Below, one piece after another: positions 20,804-28,454 of a stretch of 64,000 bases of DNA. The stretch's first letter is position 1, and each line of letters begins with the position of its first letter. A model generated the notes under the pieces. The model had not been told where the DNA came from. It did not search any database and worked only from the letters and a program-made list of their open reading frames with translations. The translations under genes were made by a program, and so were the position numbers. The stretch is from Terasakiispira papahanaumokuakeensis (lineage in GTDB: Bacteria; Pseudomonadota; Gammaproteobacteria; Pseudomonadales; Halomonadaceae), in assembly GCF_001709345.1 (NCBI RefSeq), contig NZ_MDTQ01000001.1:3539499-3603498 (forward strand). Direction: 5' to 3'.

Positions 20804-21127
20804 TCAAGGCCAAAAGGCACTGATGGGATAGCGGCCTCGTGTATCGGGGAGCAGCCCCTCCTCCGCAAGGCGCTGGTGCTGCTCATCCTGAGCTCCATGC
20901 TCACTGATTCGACGCTGAGCATTCACAATACGCCACCAGGGTAAGCGTTCGCGATCAGGCAACTGGCCTAATAACCGTGCTGACATCCGCGGTGAACCCA
21001 ACGCTGCTTGCCTTGCCAACTCACCATATGTCATTAACCGTCCAGGAGGTAACAAGGCCAACACTTCCACTAAACGCGCCAACCCCGGGCTCATTTCTTC
21101 CGTCCCACGCGAGGTATTTTCATGCAT
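20804..21127 (-). CDS. Alkyltransferase-like protein (MGMT-domain, no alkyl acceptor Cys)
   Basis: The small protein (107 residues) matches the DNA-binding C-terminal domain of O6-alkylguanine-DNA alkyltransferases: 'VLALLPPGRLMTYGELARQAALGSPRMSARLLGQLP' contains the helix-turn-helix, but the active P-C-H-R motif reads 'LPWWRIVNAQRRIS', with Trp in place of Cys. That is the mark of ATL proteins, which bind alkylated DNA and flag it for nucleotide excision repair. ATG 21127 has GGAG nine bases upstream; ATG 21094 is an alternative. Its start overlaps the divergent gene at 21122. Confidence 0.85.
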   Translation of the reverse strand: MHENTSRGTEEMSPGLARLVEVLALLPPGRLMTYGELARQAALGSPRMSARLLGQLPDRERLPWWRIVNAQRRISEHGAQDEQHQRLAEEGLLPDTRGRYPISAFWP

Positions 21128-21835
21128 ATTTACTTTCTCCAACACTCTGCGCATGACGGTCCAGCACGTTTCGCCGACTGGCTGACCAGCCAGGGACACA
21201 GCCACAACACGCGCCAGCTATGGGCGGGTGAACCGCTACCAGACCCCAAGGAATTTGATGCCCTTATTCTGCTCAGTGGTCCGATGCATGTCCACGACAT
21301 CGATGATTATCCATGGCTGAAGCAAGAAAAACGCCTGATACATAAACTCAAAGCCGGGCGAAAACCCCTCTTAGGCATCGGCCTGGGCGCCCAATTAATT
21401 GCGGAGGCTTTTGGCGCCACCATCAGCCCAAACCCTCAGTCTCAATGCGGCTGGATTGATATTCATACAACGCCCAATGACGCTCACGAACTCCCCACTC
21501 ATTTTCGTGCGTTAAACTGGCACCCGGATCAATTCAGCTTGCCGGATAACGCCGAGCCGCTGGCTTATCTCCAGCCCTCAACAGTCACGACAGCAGCACA
21601 ACCCCCTCAAGGATTCAGCCTTGATAAGGGCCGGATTCTGGGTATTCAGTTTCACGTGGAAAGCACACTCAACAGTACCCAACAGATGCTCGACAGCAAT
21701 GACCCCCGCTGGCATCTACAGCGTGAAACCCTTCATTATGAAGAGATCATGGATTCACCCGACCAGTTTACTCATCTCGCGGCCGTCCTCGATCGACTCT
21801 TACTGAACTGGTTAACCCCCTCACTACCGTTTTAA
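21122..21835 (+). CDS. Class I glutamine amidotransferase-like protein, catalytic Cys replaced
   Basis: The 237-residue protein follows the class I GATase fold: 'YFLQHSAHDGPARFADWL', 'DALILLSGPMHVHDIDDYPWL', 'KPLLGIGLGAQLIAEAFGA', 'LNWHPDQFSLPDNAEPL' and 'GIQFHVEST'. The nucleophile elbow, normally G-I-C-L-G, is G-I-G-L-G (codon GGC, about residue 83), so glutamine hydrolysis by the usual route should not work, although the His and Glu of the triad remain. The ATG has GAGG eight bases upstream. Substrate unknown. Its start region overlaps the divergent ATL gene by six bases. Confidence 0.85.
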   Translation: MHIYFLQHSAHDGPARFADWLTSQGHSHNTRQLWAGEPLPDPKEFDALILLSGPMHVHDIDDYPWLKQEKRLIHKLKAGRKPLLGIGLGAQLIAEAFGATISPNPQSQCGWIDIHTTPNDAHELPTHFRALNWHPDQFSLPDNAEPLAYLQPSTVTTAAQPPQGFSLDKGRILGIQFHVESTLNSTQQMLDSNDPRWHLQRETLHYEEIMDSPDQFTHLAAVLDRLLLNWLTPSLPF

Positions 21836-21916
21836 AGCATGATGCTGTTTTTAAAACACGCCTCACTTTAAAACATGAGCCATTCATCCCTGAATCTGAC
21901 CGCTTGATCACCGTTT

Positions 21917-21938
21917 CCGGGGCCGATGACGGCCCCGG
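21917..21938 (+). terminator. GC-rich hairpin after the amidotransferase-like gene
   Basis: A perfect 8-bp stem (CCGGGGCC/GGCCCCGG) with a GATGAC loop lies 80 bp after the stop. It is followed by a purine stretch and then 'tttaatttt', so it is a plausible but imperfect terminator ahead of the acidic-protein gene at 22021. Confidence 0.5.
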
Positions 21939-22020
21939 TCGTGAGAAGATTTAATTTTCAGGTTGGATTAAGCCTGCTTCAAGCAAGATGACACCATCAT
22001 CAAACAGGAGGAGGTGCCAC

Positions 22021-22671
22021 ATGACTGATTTATATCGTTTTGACGTTAAAAATGGTCAGGTCACGGGCTATATGGAATGGGACGATGGACGCTGGGAACC
22101 CGAAACAATTGAAGCCGACGAGCGTTTCACAGTTGAAGGCAGCAGCATCATCCGAGAAGAGCAAGATGATGGCCATATCGAAATCACACGCTATGAAGCC
22201 ACTGATGACCCTGGGGTTTATCGCGAAGTCAGCGAAACATCACGCGCGATCACCCCAGAGCATGATAGCGCTCAGGCCGGGCATATCGACCCTTCTGCAC
22301 AAGTTCAACCTGGCGCAAGTGCCCAAACACCGATTGAGGACTCACTAAAAGTTGAGATGAATCAGGGGCAAATCACTGGCATACAAGAAATGGATGATGG
22401 CCAGTGGGAGACCAAGCACCTGGACCCCGATGAGCGGCTTTATCTCAATAACAATGGCGATCTCGTGCTTGAGGATCAAGAGGACGGTGGTGTTGAAATC
22501 AACGTCTACCGAGACGCTAATGGCGATGGCATTTATCAACCCATTGCTGAACGCTTTGAAAGTGGTGGGGCAGATATGACGATGAATCATGGCATGCATG
22601 GCGGTGATGCCATGGCTGGCGTTGAACTGGATGTTGCGGGTATGGGCGTCGATGGCCAAATGCTGATGTAA
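22021..22671 (+). CDS. Acidic two-domain protein of unknown family, paralogue 1
   Basis: I do not recognise a named family. The 216-residue, strongly acidic protein has an A domain (about 1-70: 'LYRFDVKNGQVTGYMEWDD', then 'RFTVEG', 'IIREEQDDG', 'YEATDDPGVY') and a B domain (about 112-188: 'DSLKVEMNQGQITGIQEMDD', 'LDPDERLYLNNNGDLVLEDQ', 'VYRDANGDGIYQPIAERFE'). The D-A-N-G-D-G-I-Y loop resembles an EF-hand/dockerin calcium loop. A 40-residue linker joins the two domains, and the C-terminus is Met/Gly-rich ('GMHGGDAMAG'). There is no signal peptide, membrane helix or cysteine. A strong GGAGGAGG lies before the ATG. Two paralogues follow at 25869 and 28455. Function unknown. Confidence 0.85.
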   Translation: MTDLYRFDVKNGQVTGYMEWDDGRWEPETIEADERFTVEGSSIIREEQDDGHIEITRYEATDDPGVYREVSETSRAITPEHDSAQAGHIDPSAQVQPGASAQTPIEDSLKVEMNQGQITGIQEMDDGQWETKHLDPDERLYLNNNGDLVLEDQEDGGVEINVYRDANGDGIYQPIAERFESGGADMTMNHGMHGGDAMAGVELDVAGMGVDGQMLM

Positions 22672-22713
22672 ACGGAACTCAATATTCACTGAGTGAATGA
22701 CCCCTGGTGAATG

Positions 22714-22735
22714 ACCGCCTCTCTCCAGAGGCGGT
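22714..22735. terminator. Hairpin between paralogue 1 and radA
   Basis: A perfect 9-bp stem (ACCGCCTCT/AGAGGCGGT) with a CTCC loop lies between two convergent genes. The T-run is weak on either strand. The same CTCC loop recurs in the terminator after paralogue 3 (29804-29835). Confidence 0.6.
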
Positions 22736-22741
22736 TAATCC

Positions 22742-24124
22742 TTATAGCGCATCAAGCACTTCAGATAAGCGGCTGACGGGCACCACCGACATACCGTCAA
22801 TGAGTTCTCTTGGCGCATTCGCTCTGGGCACAATCGCCCGCTTAAAGCCGTGTTTGGCCGCTTCACGGATTCGTTCCTGCCCAGAGGGCACCGGGCGAAT
22901 CTCTCCTGAAAGCCCCACTTCACCAAACACCACGAGCTCATGGGATAACGGCCTATCTCGCAGACTAGACACAATGGCGGCCAATGCGGCTAAATCAGCA
23001 CTGGTTTCCAACACTCTGACGCCACCGACGACATTAATAAAAACATCCTGATCACCGGTAAAGACGCCACCATGCCGATTTAAGACCGCCAACAGCAGTG
23101 ACAAGCGGTTGCCATCTAATCCTACCGCCACCCGCCGTGGATTCCCCAATGGGGACTCATCCACCAGGGCCTGCACCTCCACTAGCAAAGGGCGAGTGCC
23201 TTCCCAAGTGGCAGTCACCACACTCCCGGCCGCCTCTTCAATTTCTCGCGAAAGAAAAATAGATGAGGGGTTTTTGACCTCTTTTAATCCCTGCTCAAGC
23301 ATGGCAAATACACCGAGCTCATTAACGGCACCAAAGCGGTTTTTCTGACCTCGCAAGGTACGAAAGCGAGAATCGCCATCGCCCTCTAACAAGAGCGAAG
23401 CATCAATCATGTGCTCTAAGACTTTAGGCCCGGCCAGGCTGCCATCTTTGGTCACATGCCCGACAAGAAACAGCACTGTACCGCTTTGCTTGGCAAATCG
23501 AGTGAGAAATGCCGCCGACTCACGGACCTGAGCCACCCCGCCTGGAGCCGACTGAATATCCTCCAGATGTGTCGTTTGGATGGAGTCGACAATCAACATT
23601 TTAGGTTGTTCACGCTCAGCAACAGCAATGATGGTTTCAACACTGGTTTCCGCCAGCATTTTCAAGCCTTCCGTTGGCAACCCCAAGCGGTGCGCCCGCA
23701 TCGCCACTTGCTGCAGTGACTCTTCACCGGTGACATACAAAACCGGCATTTGCTGCGCTAAACGGCAAGCCACCTGAAGTAACAATGTCGATTTACCTGC
23801 CCCTGGATGTCCCCCAATTAAAACCGCTGAACCAGGCACTAGACCACCCCCCAAGACGCGGTCAAACTCGCCAAATGTTGAGGTGAAACGCGGCAGCTGT
23901 TGTAGATCTACCTGGGAGAGATCTTCCACTTGGGCCGATAAGGCCCCAGAGAAACCCGCTCGTGAGGCCTGTGCAGGATCTCGACTTGGCGAACTTGAAC
24001 GGCTGGTGCCCAATCGCACTTCCTGCACGGTATTCCACTCTTTACAGGCGGCACACTGGCCCTGCCATTTACTGTATTCCGCACCACATTCGATACAGAC
24101 AAATGCAGTCTTGGCTTTAGCCAT
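22742..24124 (-). CDS. radA: DNA repair protein RadA
   Basis: RadA is a RecA-like ATPase that helps process recombination intermediates. The 460-residue protein has an N-terminal zinc finger ('CIECGAEYSKWQGQCAACKEW'), Walker A in 'IGGHPGAGKSTLLLQVA', Walker B in 'MLIVDSIQT', the RadA-specific 'KNRFGAVNELGVF' motif, and a C-terminal Lon-like domain ('FINVVGGVRVLETSADLAALAAI'). It sits between acidic paralogue 1 and metY with no obvious functional link to either. Confidence 0.97.
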   Translation of the reverse strand: MAKAKTAFVCIECGAEYSKWQGQCAACKEWNTVQEVRLGTSRSSSPSRDPAQASRAGFSGALSAQVEDLSQVDLQQLPRFTSTFGEFDRVLGGGLVPGSAVLIGGHPGAGKSTLLLQVACRLAQQMPVLYVTGEESLQQVAMRAHRLGLPTEGLKMLAETSVETIIAVAEREQPKMLIVDSIQTTHLEDIQSAPGGVAQVRESAAFLTRFAKQSGTVLFLVGHVTKDGSLAGPKVLEHMIDASLLLEGDGDSRFRTLRGQKNRFGAVNELGVFAMLEQGLKEVKNPSSIFLSREIEEAAGSVVTATWEGTRPLLVEVQALVDESPLGNPRRVAVGLDGNRLSLLLAVLNRHGGVFTGDQDVFINVVGGVRVLETSADLAALAAIVSSLRDRPLSHELVVFGEVGLSGEIRPVPSGQERIREAAKHGFKRAIVPRANAPRELIDGMSVVPVSRLSEVLDAL

Positions 24125-24194
24125 TCTTCCCCCTTGGGTTCAGCTCGTGCAGACTGACTCAGTCAATCTTGGTCGGTGTATACATCGCTTAGGT

Positions 24195-24240
24195 ACTGTA
24201 TTTAAGCACTGTATTTCAGAACTGTATTGAATCACAGTAC
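24195..24240. repeat. Three 13-bp direct repeats upstream of metY
   Basis: The unit 'actgtattt' plus four variable bases occurs at 24195, 24208 and 24221, an exact 13-bp spacing, followed by an inverted 'acagt'. It lies in the 233-bp divergent gap between radA and metY. It could be a regulator binding array or a slippage product; 13 bp is not a helical repeat. Confidence 0.5.
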
Positions 24241-24357
24241 CCTTATCATCGACCACTTTTCGCCCCCTCATCCGGCAAGTTGACACACCATCAGACAGCA
24301 CAGAAGATGCTCTTGATCGAGTCTCAATCCGTTACTGAACATCAATCAGGATGCCCC

Positions 24358-25629
24358 ATGAAGCCCGAAACGATTGCCCTTCATCATGGTTACACCGCAG
24401 ACAACCAACATGCGGTTGCCGTGCCGATTCATCAGACCACGTCTTTCAGCTTTGATAGCGCTCAACACGCTGCCGATTTATTTGACCTCAAAGAGTCAGG
24501 CAACATTTATTCGCGCATCATGAACCCGACTTGCGGCGTTTTAGAACAACGTATCGCCGCACTCGAAGGCGGTGTGGGGGCTCTGGCTTTTGCTTCAGGC
24601 ATGGCCGCCATCACCGCCGCGATTCAAACCCTCGCCAGTGCCGGGGATAACATCATTTCCATCAGCGAACTCTACGGCGGCACCTATAACCTGTTAGCCC
24701 ATACATTACCTCGCCAGGGCATCGAAACACGCTTCATTGAAAAAGACGACCTGAGCACTTTAAGTGCCCTAATCGACAACCACACTAAAGCGGTCTACTG
24801 CGAATCTATCGGTAACCCCTCCGGGGGCGTCGTGGATATTCAGCAACTGGCCGATATTGCCCATGCTCACGGCGTACCTGTGATTGTGGATAACACGGTC
24901 GCCACCCCCTTTTTATGGCGCCCCTTTGAGAGCGGTGCGGATATTGTCGTCCACTCAGCCACTAAATATATCGGCGGTCATGGCACCACCATTGGCGGTA
25001 TTCTGGTCGACTCAGGGCGCTTTCCTTGGGCCGAACATGCTGAAAGGTTCCCACTTTTAAACACGCCTGACCCGTCTTATCACGGCATCGTGTATACCCG
25101 AGATGCGGGTGAAGCCGCATTTATCACCCGCGCGCGCGTGGTGCCTTTGCGTAATATGGGGGCAGCCCTTTCCGCTCAAGCCGCCTGGCAATTACTTCAA
25201 GGGCTAGAGACGCTGGCCTTACGTATCGAGCGAGTTTGTGACAATACCCAACATATCGCCGAATTTTTGCAGCAGCACCCTTGTGTGTCCTGGGTTCAAT
25301 ATGCGGGCTTACCCCAGCATCCGGATCACACGCTAGCCCAGACTTACATGAAAGGCAGAGCCTCCGGTATTTTGAGTTTTGGCATTAAAGGCGGTCGTGA
25401 TGCCGGCAGCCGTTTTTATGACGCACTGCAACTGATTTTACGCTTGGTCAATATTGGTGATGCCAAAAGCTGTGCCGCGATTCCTGCCTCCACCACCCAT
25501 CGCCAGCTCAATGAACAAGAACTGATCCAAGCCGGCGTCAAACCCGACATGGTACGCCTCTCCATTGGCATCGAACATATTGATGACCTCAAAGCCGATC
25601 TCGACCAGGCACTGCAAGCCTCGCAATAA
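24358..25629 (+). CDS. metY: O-acetylhomoserine sulfhydrylase-type PLP enzyme
   Basis: The 423-residue protein belongs to the Cys/Met metabolism PLP family. Hallmarks are 'TIALHHGYTADNQHAVAVPIHQTTSFSF', 'NIYSRIMNPTCGVLEQRIAALEGG', 'IIVDNTVATPFLWRPFESGADIVVHSATKYIGGHGTTIGG' (PLP lysine in S-A-T-K) and a long insert after 'GG' typical of MetY rather than MetB or methionine gamma-lyase. MetY makes homocysteine from O-acetylhomoserine and sulfide. ATG 24358 has AGGA eight bases upstream and gives the usual length. It stands alone between radA and acidic paralogue 2. Confidence 0.9.
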   Translation: MKPETIALHHGYTADNQHAVAVPIHQTTSFSFDSAQHAADLFDLKESGNIYSRIMNPTCGVLEQRIAALEGGVGALAFASGMAAITAAIQTLASAGDNIISISELYGGTYNLLAHTLPRQGIETRFIEKDDLSTLSALIDNHTKAVYCESIGNPSGGVVDIQQLADIAHAHGVPVIVDNTVATPFLWRPFESGADIVVHSATKYIGGHGTTIGGILVDSGRFPWAEHAERFPLLNTPDPSYHGIVYTRDAGEAAFITRARVVPLRNMGAALSAQAAWQLLQGLETLALRIERVCDNTQHIAEFLQQHPCVSWVQYAGLPQHPDHTLAQTYMKGRASGILSFGIKGGRDAGSRFYDALQLILRLVNIGDAKSCAAIPASTTHRQLNEQELIQAGVKPDMVRLSIGIEHIDDLKADLDQALQASQ

Positions 25630-25688
25630 GCATTAACGTCGTCACTCATATCACGTTCATTATTGACGCCATATGTAGACGATGCTTA

Positions 25689-25725
25689 CCGCTCGAGACC
25701 GACACGCTCCACGGGTCTCGAGCGG
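25689..25725. terminator. Long perfect inverted repeat after metY
   Basis: Arms of 12 bp (CCGCTCGAGACC/GGTCTCGAGCGG) flank a 13-base loop, 60 bp after the metY stop. There is no T-run, so it could be a terminator of poor type or an operator for the downstream acidic-protein gene at 25869. Confidence 0.5.
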
Positions 25726-25868
25726 AACCCCGTCATGATCAGCTCGCCATGCGCCCAAGACAGTGTCGCAATATCGCGAAGCATTTCAGCTTCGTTTAAG
25801 GTTGCGTTGCTTAAAGTTGCCATCTCATTCAAGGACACGTTATTAACGCAACCTATCAGGAGCCTCTC

Positions 25869-26489
25869 ATGTCTCAAGACTTCTACCGCTTTAATCTTCA
25901 GGATAATCAAGTCATCAGCGTCATGGAGTGGGATGACGGCCGCTGGGAGCAAGATCATATTGAGGCTGACGAAACCTACACCGTTGAGGATAACCGCATC
26001 ATTCTTGAAGAACGGGATGACGATGAAATTGAAGTCAGTGTCTTTGAAGCGACATCTGTCCCGGGGATTTACCTGCAAACTCAAGAATATGACCGCCCTC
26101 TGGATTTAACGCCTCAGCCCCCGCAACAAGACGATACCAGCACATCGACACAGTTTCTGGATGAAGATCCTTTACGCGTCACCTTATCCGCAACCGGGGA
26201 TATCGAACGGCTAGAAGAGTGGGATGATGGCCGCTGGGAAACAGAGCATCTCGACCACGATGAGCAAGCCTTTATCAACACTGAAGGTTTACTCGTGATC
26301 GAAGAACTGGATGATGGCGGCCTCGAAACCACCGTCTACCAGGATAATGGACAAGGCATTTACCAAGCGATTCAAGCGCAATTTGAATATGGTAAGGGGC
26401 TGACAGATACAACCCAAATGGCTTCACCCTCTCCTGCTGAATTAGCCGGTCTGAATCTACCTGAAAATGAAGCCGCGTTAATCGCTTAA
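25869..26489 (+). CDS. Acidic two-domain protein of unknown family, paralogue 2
   Basis: The 206-residue protein is a full paralogue of the one at 22021. The A domain (1-70) reads 'DFYRFNLQDNQVISVMEWDD', then 'TYTVEDNRIILEERDDD' and 'FEATSVPGIY'. The B domain (about 98-176) reads 'DPLRVTLSATGDIERLEEWDD', then 'LDHDEQAFINTEGLLVIEEL' and 'VYQDNGQGIYQAIQAQFE', with the calcium-like loop decayed. A 27-residue Pro/Gln/Thr linker joins the domains. The C-terminus 'AELAGLNLPENEAALIA' resembles that of paralogue 3. There is no signal peptide. AGGAG lies before the ATG. An IS element begins eight bases after the stop and separates the gene from a hairpin at 27394. Function unknown. Confidence 0.85.
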   Translation: MSQDFYRFNLQDNQVISVMEWDDGRWEQDHIEADETYTVEDNRIILEERDDDEIEVSVFEATSVPGIYLQTQEYDRPLDLTPQPPQQDDTSTSTQFLDEDPLRVTLSATGDIERLEEWDDGRWETEHLDHDEQAFINTEGLLVIEELDDGGLETTVYQDNGQGIYQAIQAQFEYGKGLTDTTQMASPSPAELAGLNLPENEAALIA

Positions 26490-26496
26490 TTCACTA

Positions 26497-27353
26497 GGGC
26501 CTGTTGACGTTTCATGGCAGGGGTATTGGCAGGATAGGGGCAAGCTCGCAGAATAAAGGCTCCTACACCAACAAACTGCAAGCCTGCCATGCCCCGACAA
26601 ATGCTCACGGATGAACACTGGTCGAAGCTGAAATCTATCCTGCTTCAACACGGTATTTATGACAAGGCCGACTTGCGTACCACGGTGGAAGGCATTCTGT
26701 ATCGGATGCGCACCGGCTGCCCGTGGCGGGACCTACCGGAGGCGTTTGGGCTCTGGAACACGGTCTACAAGCGCTTCAACACCTGGTCAGCGAGTGGAAA
26801 GCTGATGAGGATTTTCAGCTCTCTGGTGGAAGATCCTGATGTCGAGTGGCTGTTCATTGATGGCTCTTATGTCAAGGCACACAGGGACAGCACGGGGGCT
26901 GCCACGGAAGACGCCGAAGCCATTGGCAAAAGTCGTGCAGGCAACACCAGCAAGATCCATCTGACCGTTGATGCCTATGGGCTGCCGACTGCCTTCAGGA
27001 TAACGGGCGGTGAGGTGCACGACAGCAGGGAAGCGCCGGTGTTGATTGACGACTTGCCGGCGGGTGATGCGCTGGTGGCTGACAAGGGCTATGACAGCGA
27101 GCGTATCCGTGAACAGATCGAAGCCAAGGGCATGGTTGCCGTCATTCCACGCAAACGCAACTCAAAGAAAGGAAATGCCAATCTGGACAGAGGCTTATAT
27201 CGCTATCGGCATCTGGTTGAGAACGCCTTTGCTCGATTGAAACCGTATCGCGCCATCGCGACGCGATACGATAAGCTCAAGCGAAACTACGAGAGCATGG
27301 TGGCCTTGGCGTGCGGCTTTTTATGGCTGCCAATGTGAAACGTCAACAGGCCC
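26497..27353 (+). mobile_element. Intact IS5-family insertion sequence (IS427-like), 857 bp
   Basis: The terminal inverted repeats match perfectly over at least 18 bases ('gggcctgttgacgtttca' at 26497 and its complement ending at 27353). The element is flanked by a TA on each side (26495-26496 and 27354-27355), fitting the short TA-centred target duplication of this group. It carries one transposase gene in one frame. The ends are intact and only one copy is seen in the window, so the insertion looks recent and possibly active. It sits between the stop of acidic paralogue 2 and a hairpin that may have been that gene's terminator. Confidence 0.92.
26589..27338 (+). CDS. IS5-family transposase (DDE)
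   Basis: The 249-residue transposase has an N-terminal DUF4096-like DNA-binding part ('MLTDEHWSKLKSILLQ', 'GILYRMRTGCPWRDLPEAFGLWNTVYKRF') and a DDE catalytic core: first Asp in 'WLFIDGSYVKAHR', second in 'ALVADKGYDSERIR', and Glu in 'RHLVENAFARLKPYRAIATRYDK'. It is one unbroken frame, without the -1 frameshift used by some IS5 relatives. It stops 15 bases before the right end of the element. Confidence 0.95.
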   Translation: MPRQMLTDEHWSKLKSILLQHGIYDKADLRTTVEGILYRMRTGCPWRDLPEAFGLWNTVYKRFNTWSASGKLMRIFSSLVEDPDVEWLFIDGSYVKAHRDSTGAATEDAEAIGKSRAGNTSKIHLTVDAYGLPTAFRITGGEVHDSREAPVLIDDLPAGDALVADKGYDSERIREQIEAKGMVAVIPRKRNSKKGNANLDRGLYRYRHLVENAFARLKPYRAIATRYDKLKRNYESMVALACGFLWLPM

Positions 27354-27393
27354 TAAAGCGATGCATGCACGAGTCAATGCATCAATCGATTCG

Positions 27394-27428
27394 ATCATGG
27401 GCCTGTTCACATCGAATAGGCCCATGAT
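27394..27428. terminator. Perfect 11-bp inverted repeat downstream of the IS
   Basis: Arms ATCATGGGCCT and AGGCCCATGAT enclose a 13-base loop. It lies between the IS and the convergent sapC-like gene (stop at 27465). It has no T-run. Before the IS insertion it would have been about 50 bp after the stop of acidic paralogue 2. Confidence 0.55.
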
Positions 27429-27464
27429 ACCGCCATCAAACATATCATGGGTTAAAGCGATACT

Positions 27465-28259
27465 TCACGAAAAACGAAACAAGGCCTCACCGTCACTAAA
27501 GAGATTATCGAAATCAATATCAGGTTCAGGCACATAATCATGATGAATCTGATAAAGCTCCCGTAACGTTGCGAGCCGGTGCTGAGCTAGCAATTGACTA
27601 TGCGCAATACCTAAAGCACCCAGTTGATTCAGGCGTTTCAATGTGGCGCTATCGCTTTGTCGAAGCGCAGTCTCATCAATACGATAAAGCCCCGACCAAA
27701 AGGCACCGGATGCGGCATCAGGCCCGTCACGCACCTCAATACGCCAGGGCTTGATCATTTGAGCATCCACCAGCGCTTGAACAGCCACATCAGTGTAATA
27801 ACGCTCTCGACGATATTGCTGTAGCACACCCGCAATGTCATAAACGAGGTCGACGGCTTGTCCATGATCATCTAATAACGGTTCATCATCATCCCAACAT
27901 TGAGCATGCAGGCCTCGATAATGCGCATCAATACATAAAATCAGCCGCCCAGAACCGGCTTCAGGCAATAGTCGGAAAGGATAAAGACGATAAGGCGCCG
28001 GGATATGACCTCTCAACCAACCTTTATGGCCTGGGTGTACAAATAGATTCACGCCAGACGATACGGACTGCACAGCCATGAGCTGATACTGACCGGATGG
28101 TTTTCGCATAAAAGCCAAAGGCGTCGAAGCCACCAAATGAGGTAACTCAGACATAATCACAGGCACCACACTGTCCTTAGCCGCATGCCCATAATGTCGA
28201 GGACGCTGCCAACCGGACATTTGATGACATGCTTTTGTTAAAGGCACCCATTGCGTCAT
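27465..28259 (-). CDS. SapC family protein
   Basis: The 264-residue protein matches the SapC family, named from the Campylobacter fetus S-layer locus where sapC precedes the type I secretion genes sapDEF. Recognisable blocks are 'WVPLTKACHQMSGWQRPRHYGHAAKDSVVPVIMSELPHLVASTPLAFM', 'LMAVQSVSSGVNLFVHPGHKGWLRGHIPAPYRLYPFRLLP', 'RLILCID' and a C-terminal 'LVYDIAGVLQQYRRERYYTDVAVQALVDAQMI'. SapC function is unknown. I start at ATG 28259 behind GGTGG; 47 further codons are open but AT-rich and unlike the family. It reads away from acidic paralogue 3, sharing a 195-bp promoter region. No ABC exporter, membrane-fusion or TolC gene is in the window. Confidence 0.82.
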   Translation of the reverse strand: MTQWVPLTKACHQMSGWQRPRHYGHAAKDSVVPVIMSELPHLVASTPLAFMRKPSGQYQLMAVQSVSSGVNLFVHPGHKGWLRGHIPAPYRLYPFRLLPEAGSGRLILCIDAHYRGLHAQCWDDDEPLLDDHGQAVDLVYDIAGVLQQYRRERYYTDVAVQALVDAQMIKPWRIEVRDGPDAASGAFWSGLYRIDETALRQSDSATLKRLNQLGALGIAHSQLLAQHRLATLRELYQIHHDYVPEPDIDFDNLFSDGEALFRFS

Positions 28260-28454
28260 TTTGTCCACCCAAAACCCTACGAAGCGATATATCTTATCAG
28301 CCGCTAAAAAAAATTTGAGTGCCAAAATCCCATGCTCAGGCGATTTTCGGCGCATTAAATAAAGATTTGTCTGAACGACATTATTGATTTCAGTTTGCAT
28401 TCAGGAAACGTTTCTTATGGTGACCACTCCTTAACTCAACAAGTGAGGTGTTAC

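Noticed and set aside
21646-21662. parS-like TTTCACGTGGAAA inside the amidotransferase-like gene
   Set aside because: It lacks the full palindrome and encodes the conserved 'FHVES' motif, so the resemblance is accidental.
26589-27338. Transposase with programmed frameshift, as in some IS5 relatives
   Set aside because: The gene is a single continuous frame containing all three DDE residues.
28260-28400. 47-codon N-terminal extension of the SapC protein
   Set aside because: The extension is AT-rich, unlike SapC starts, and lies in the promoter gap; ATG 28259 has a ribosome site.
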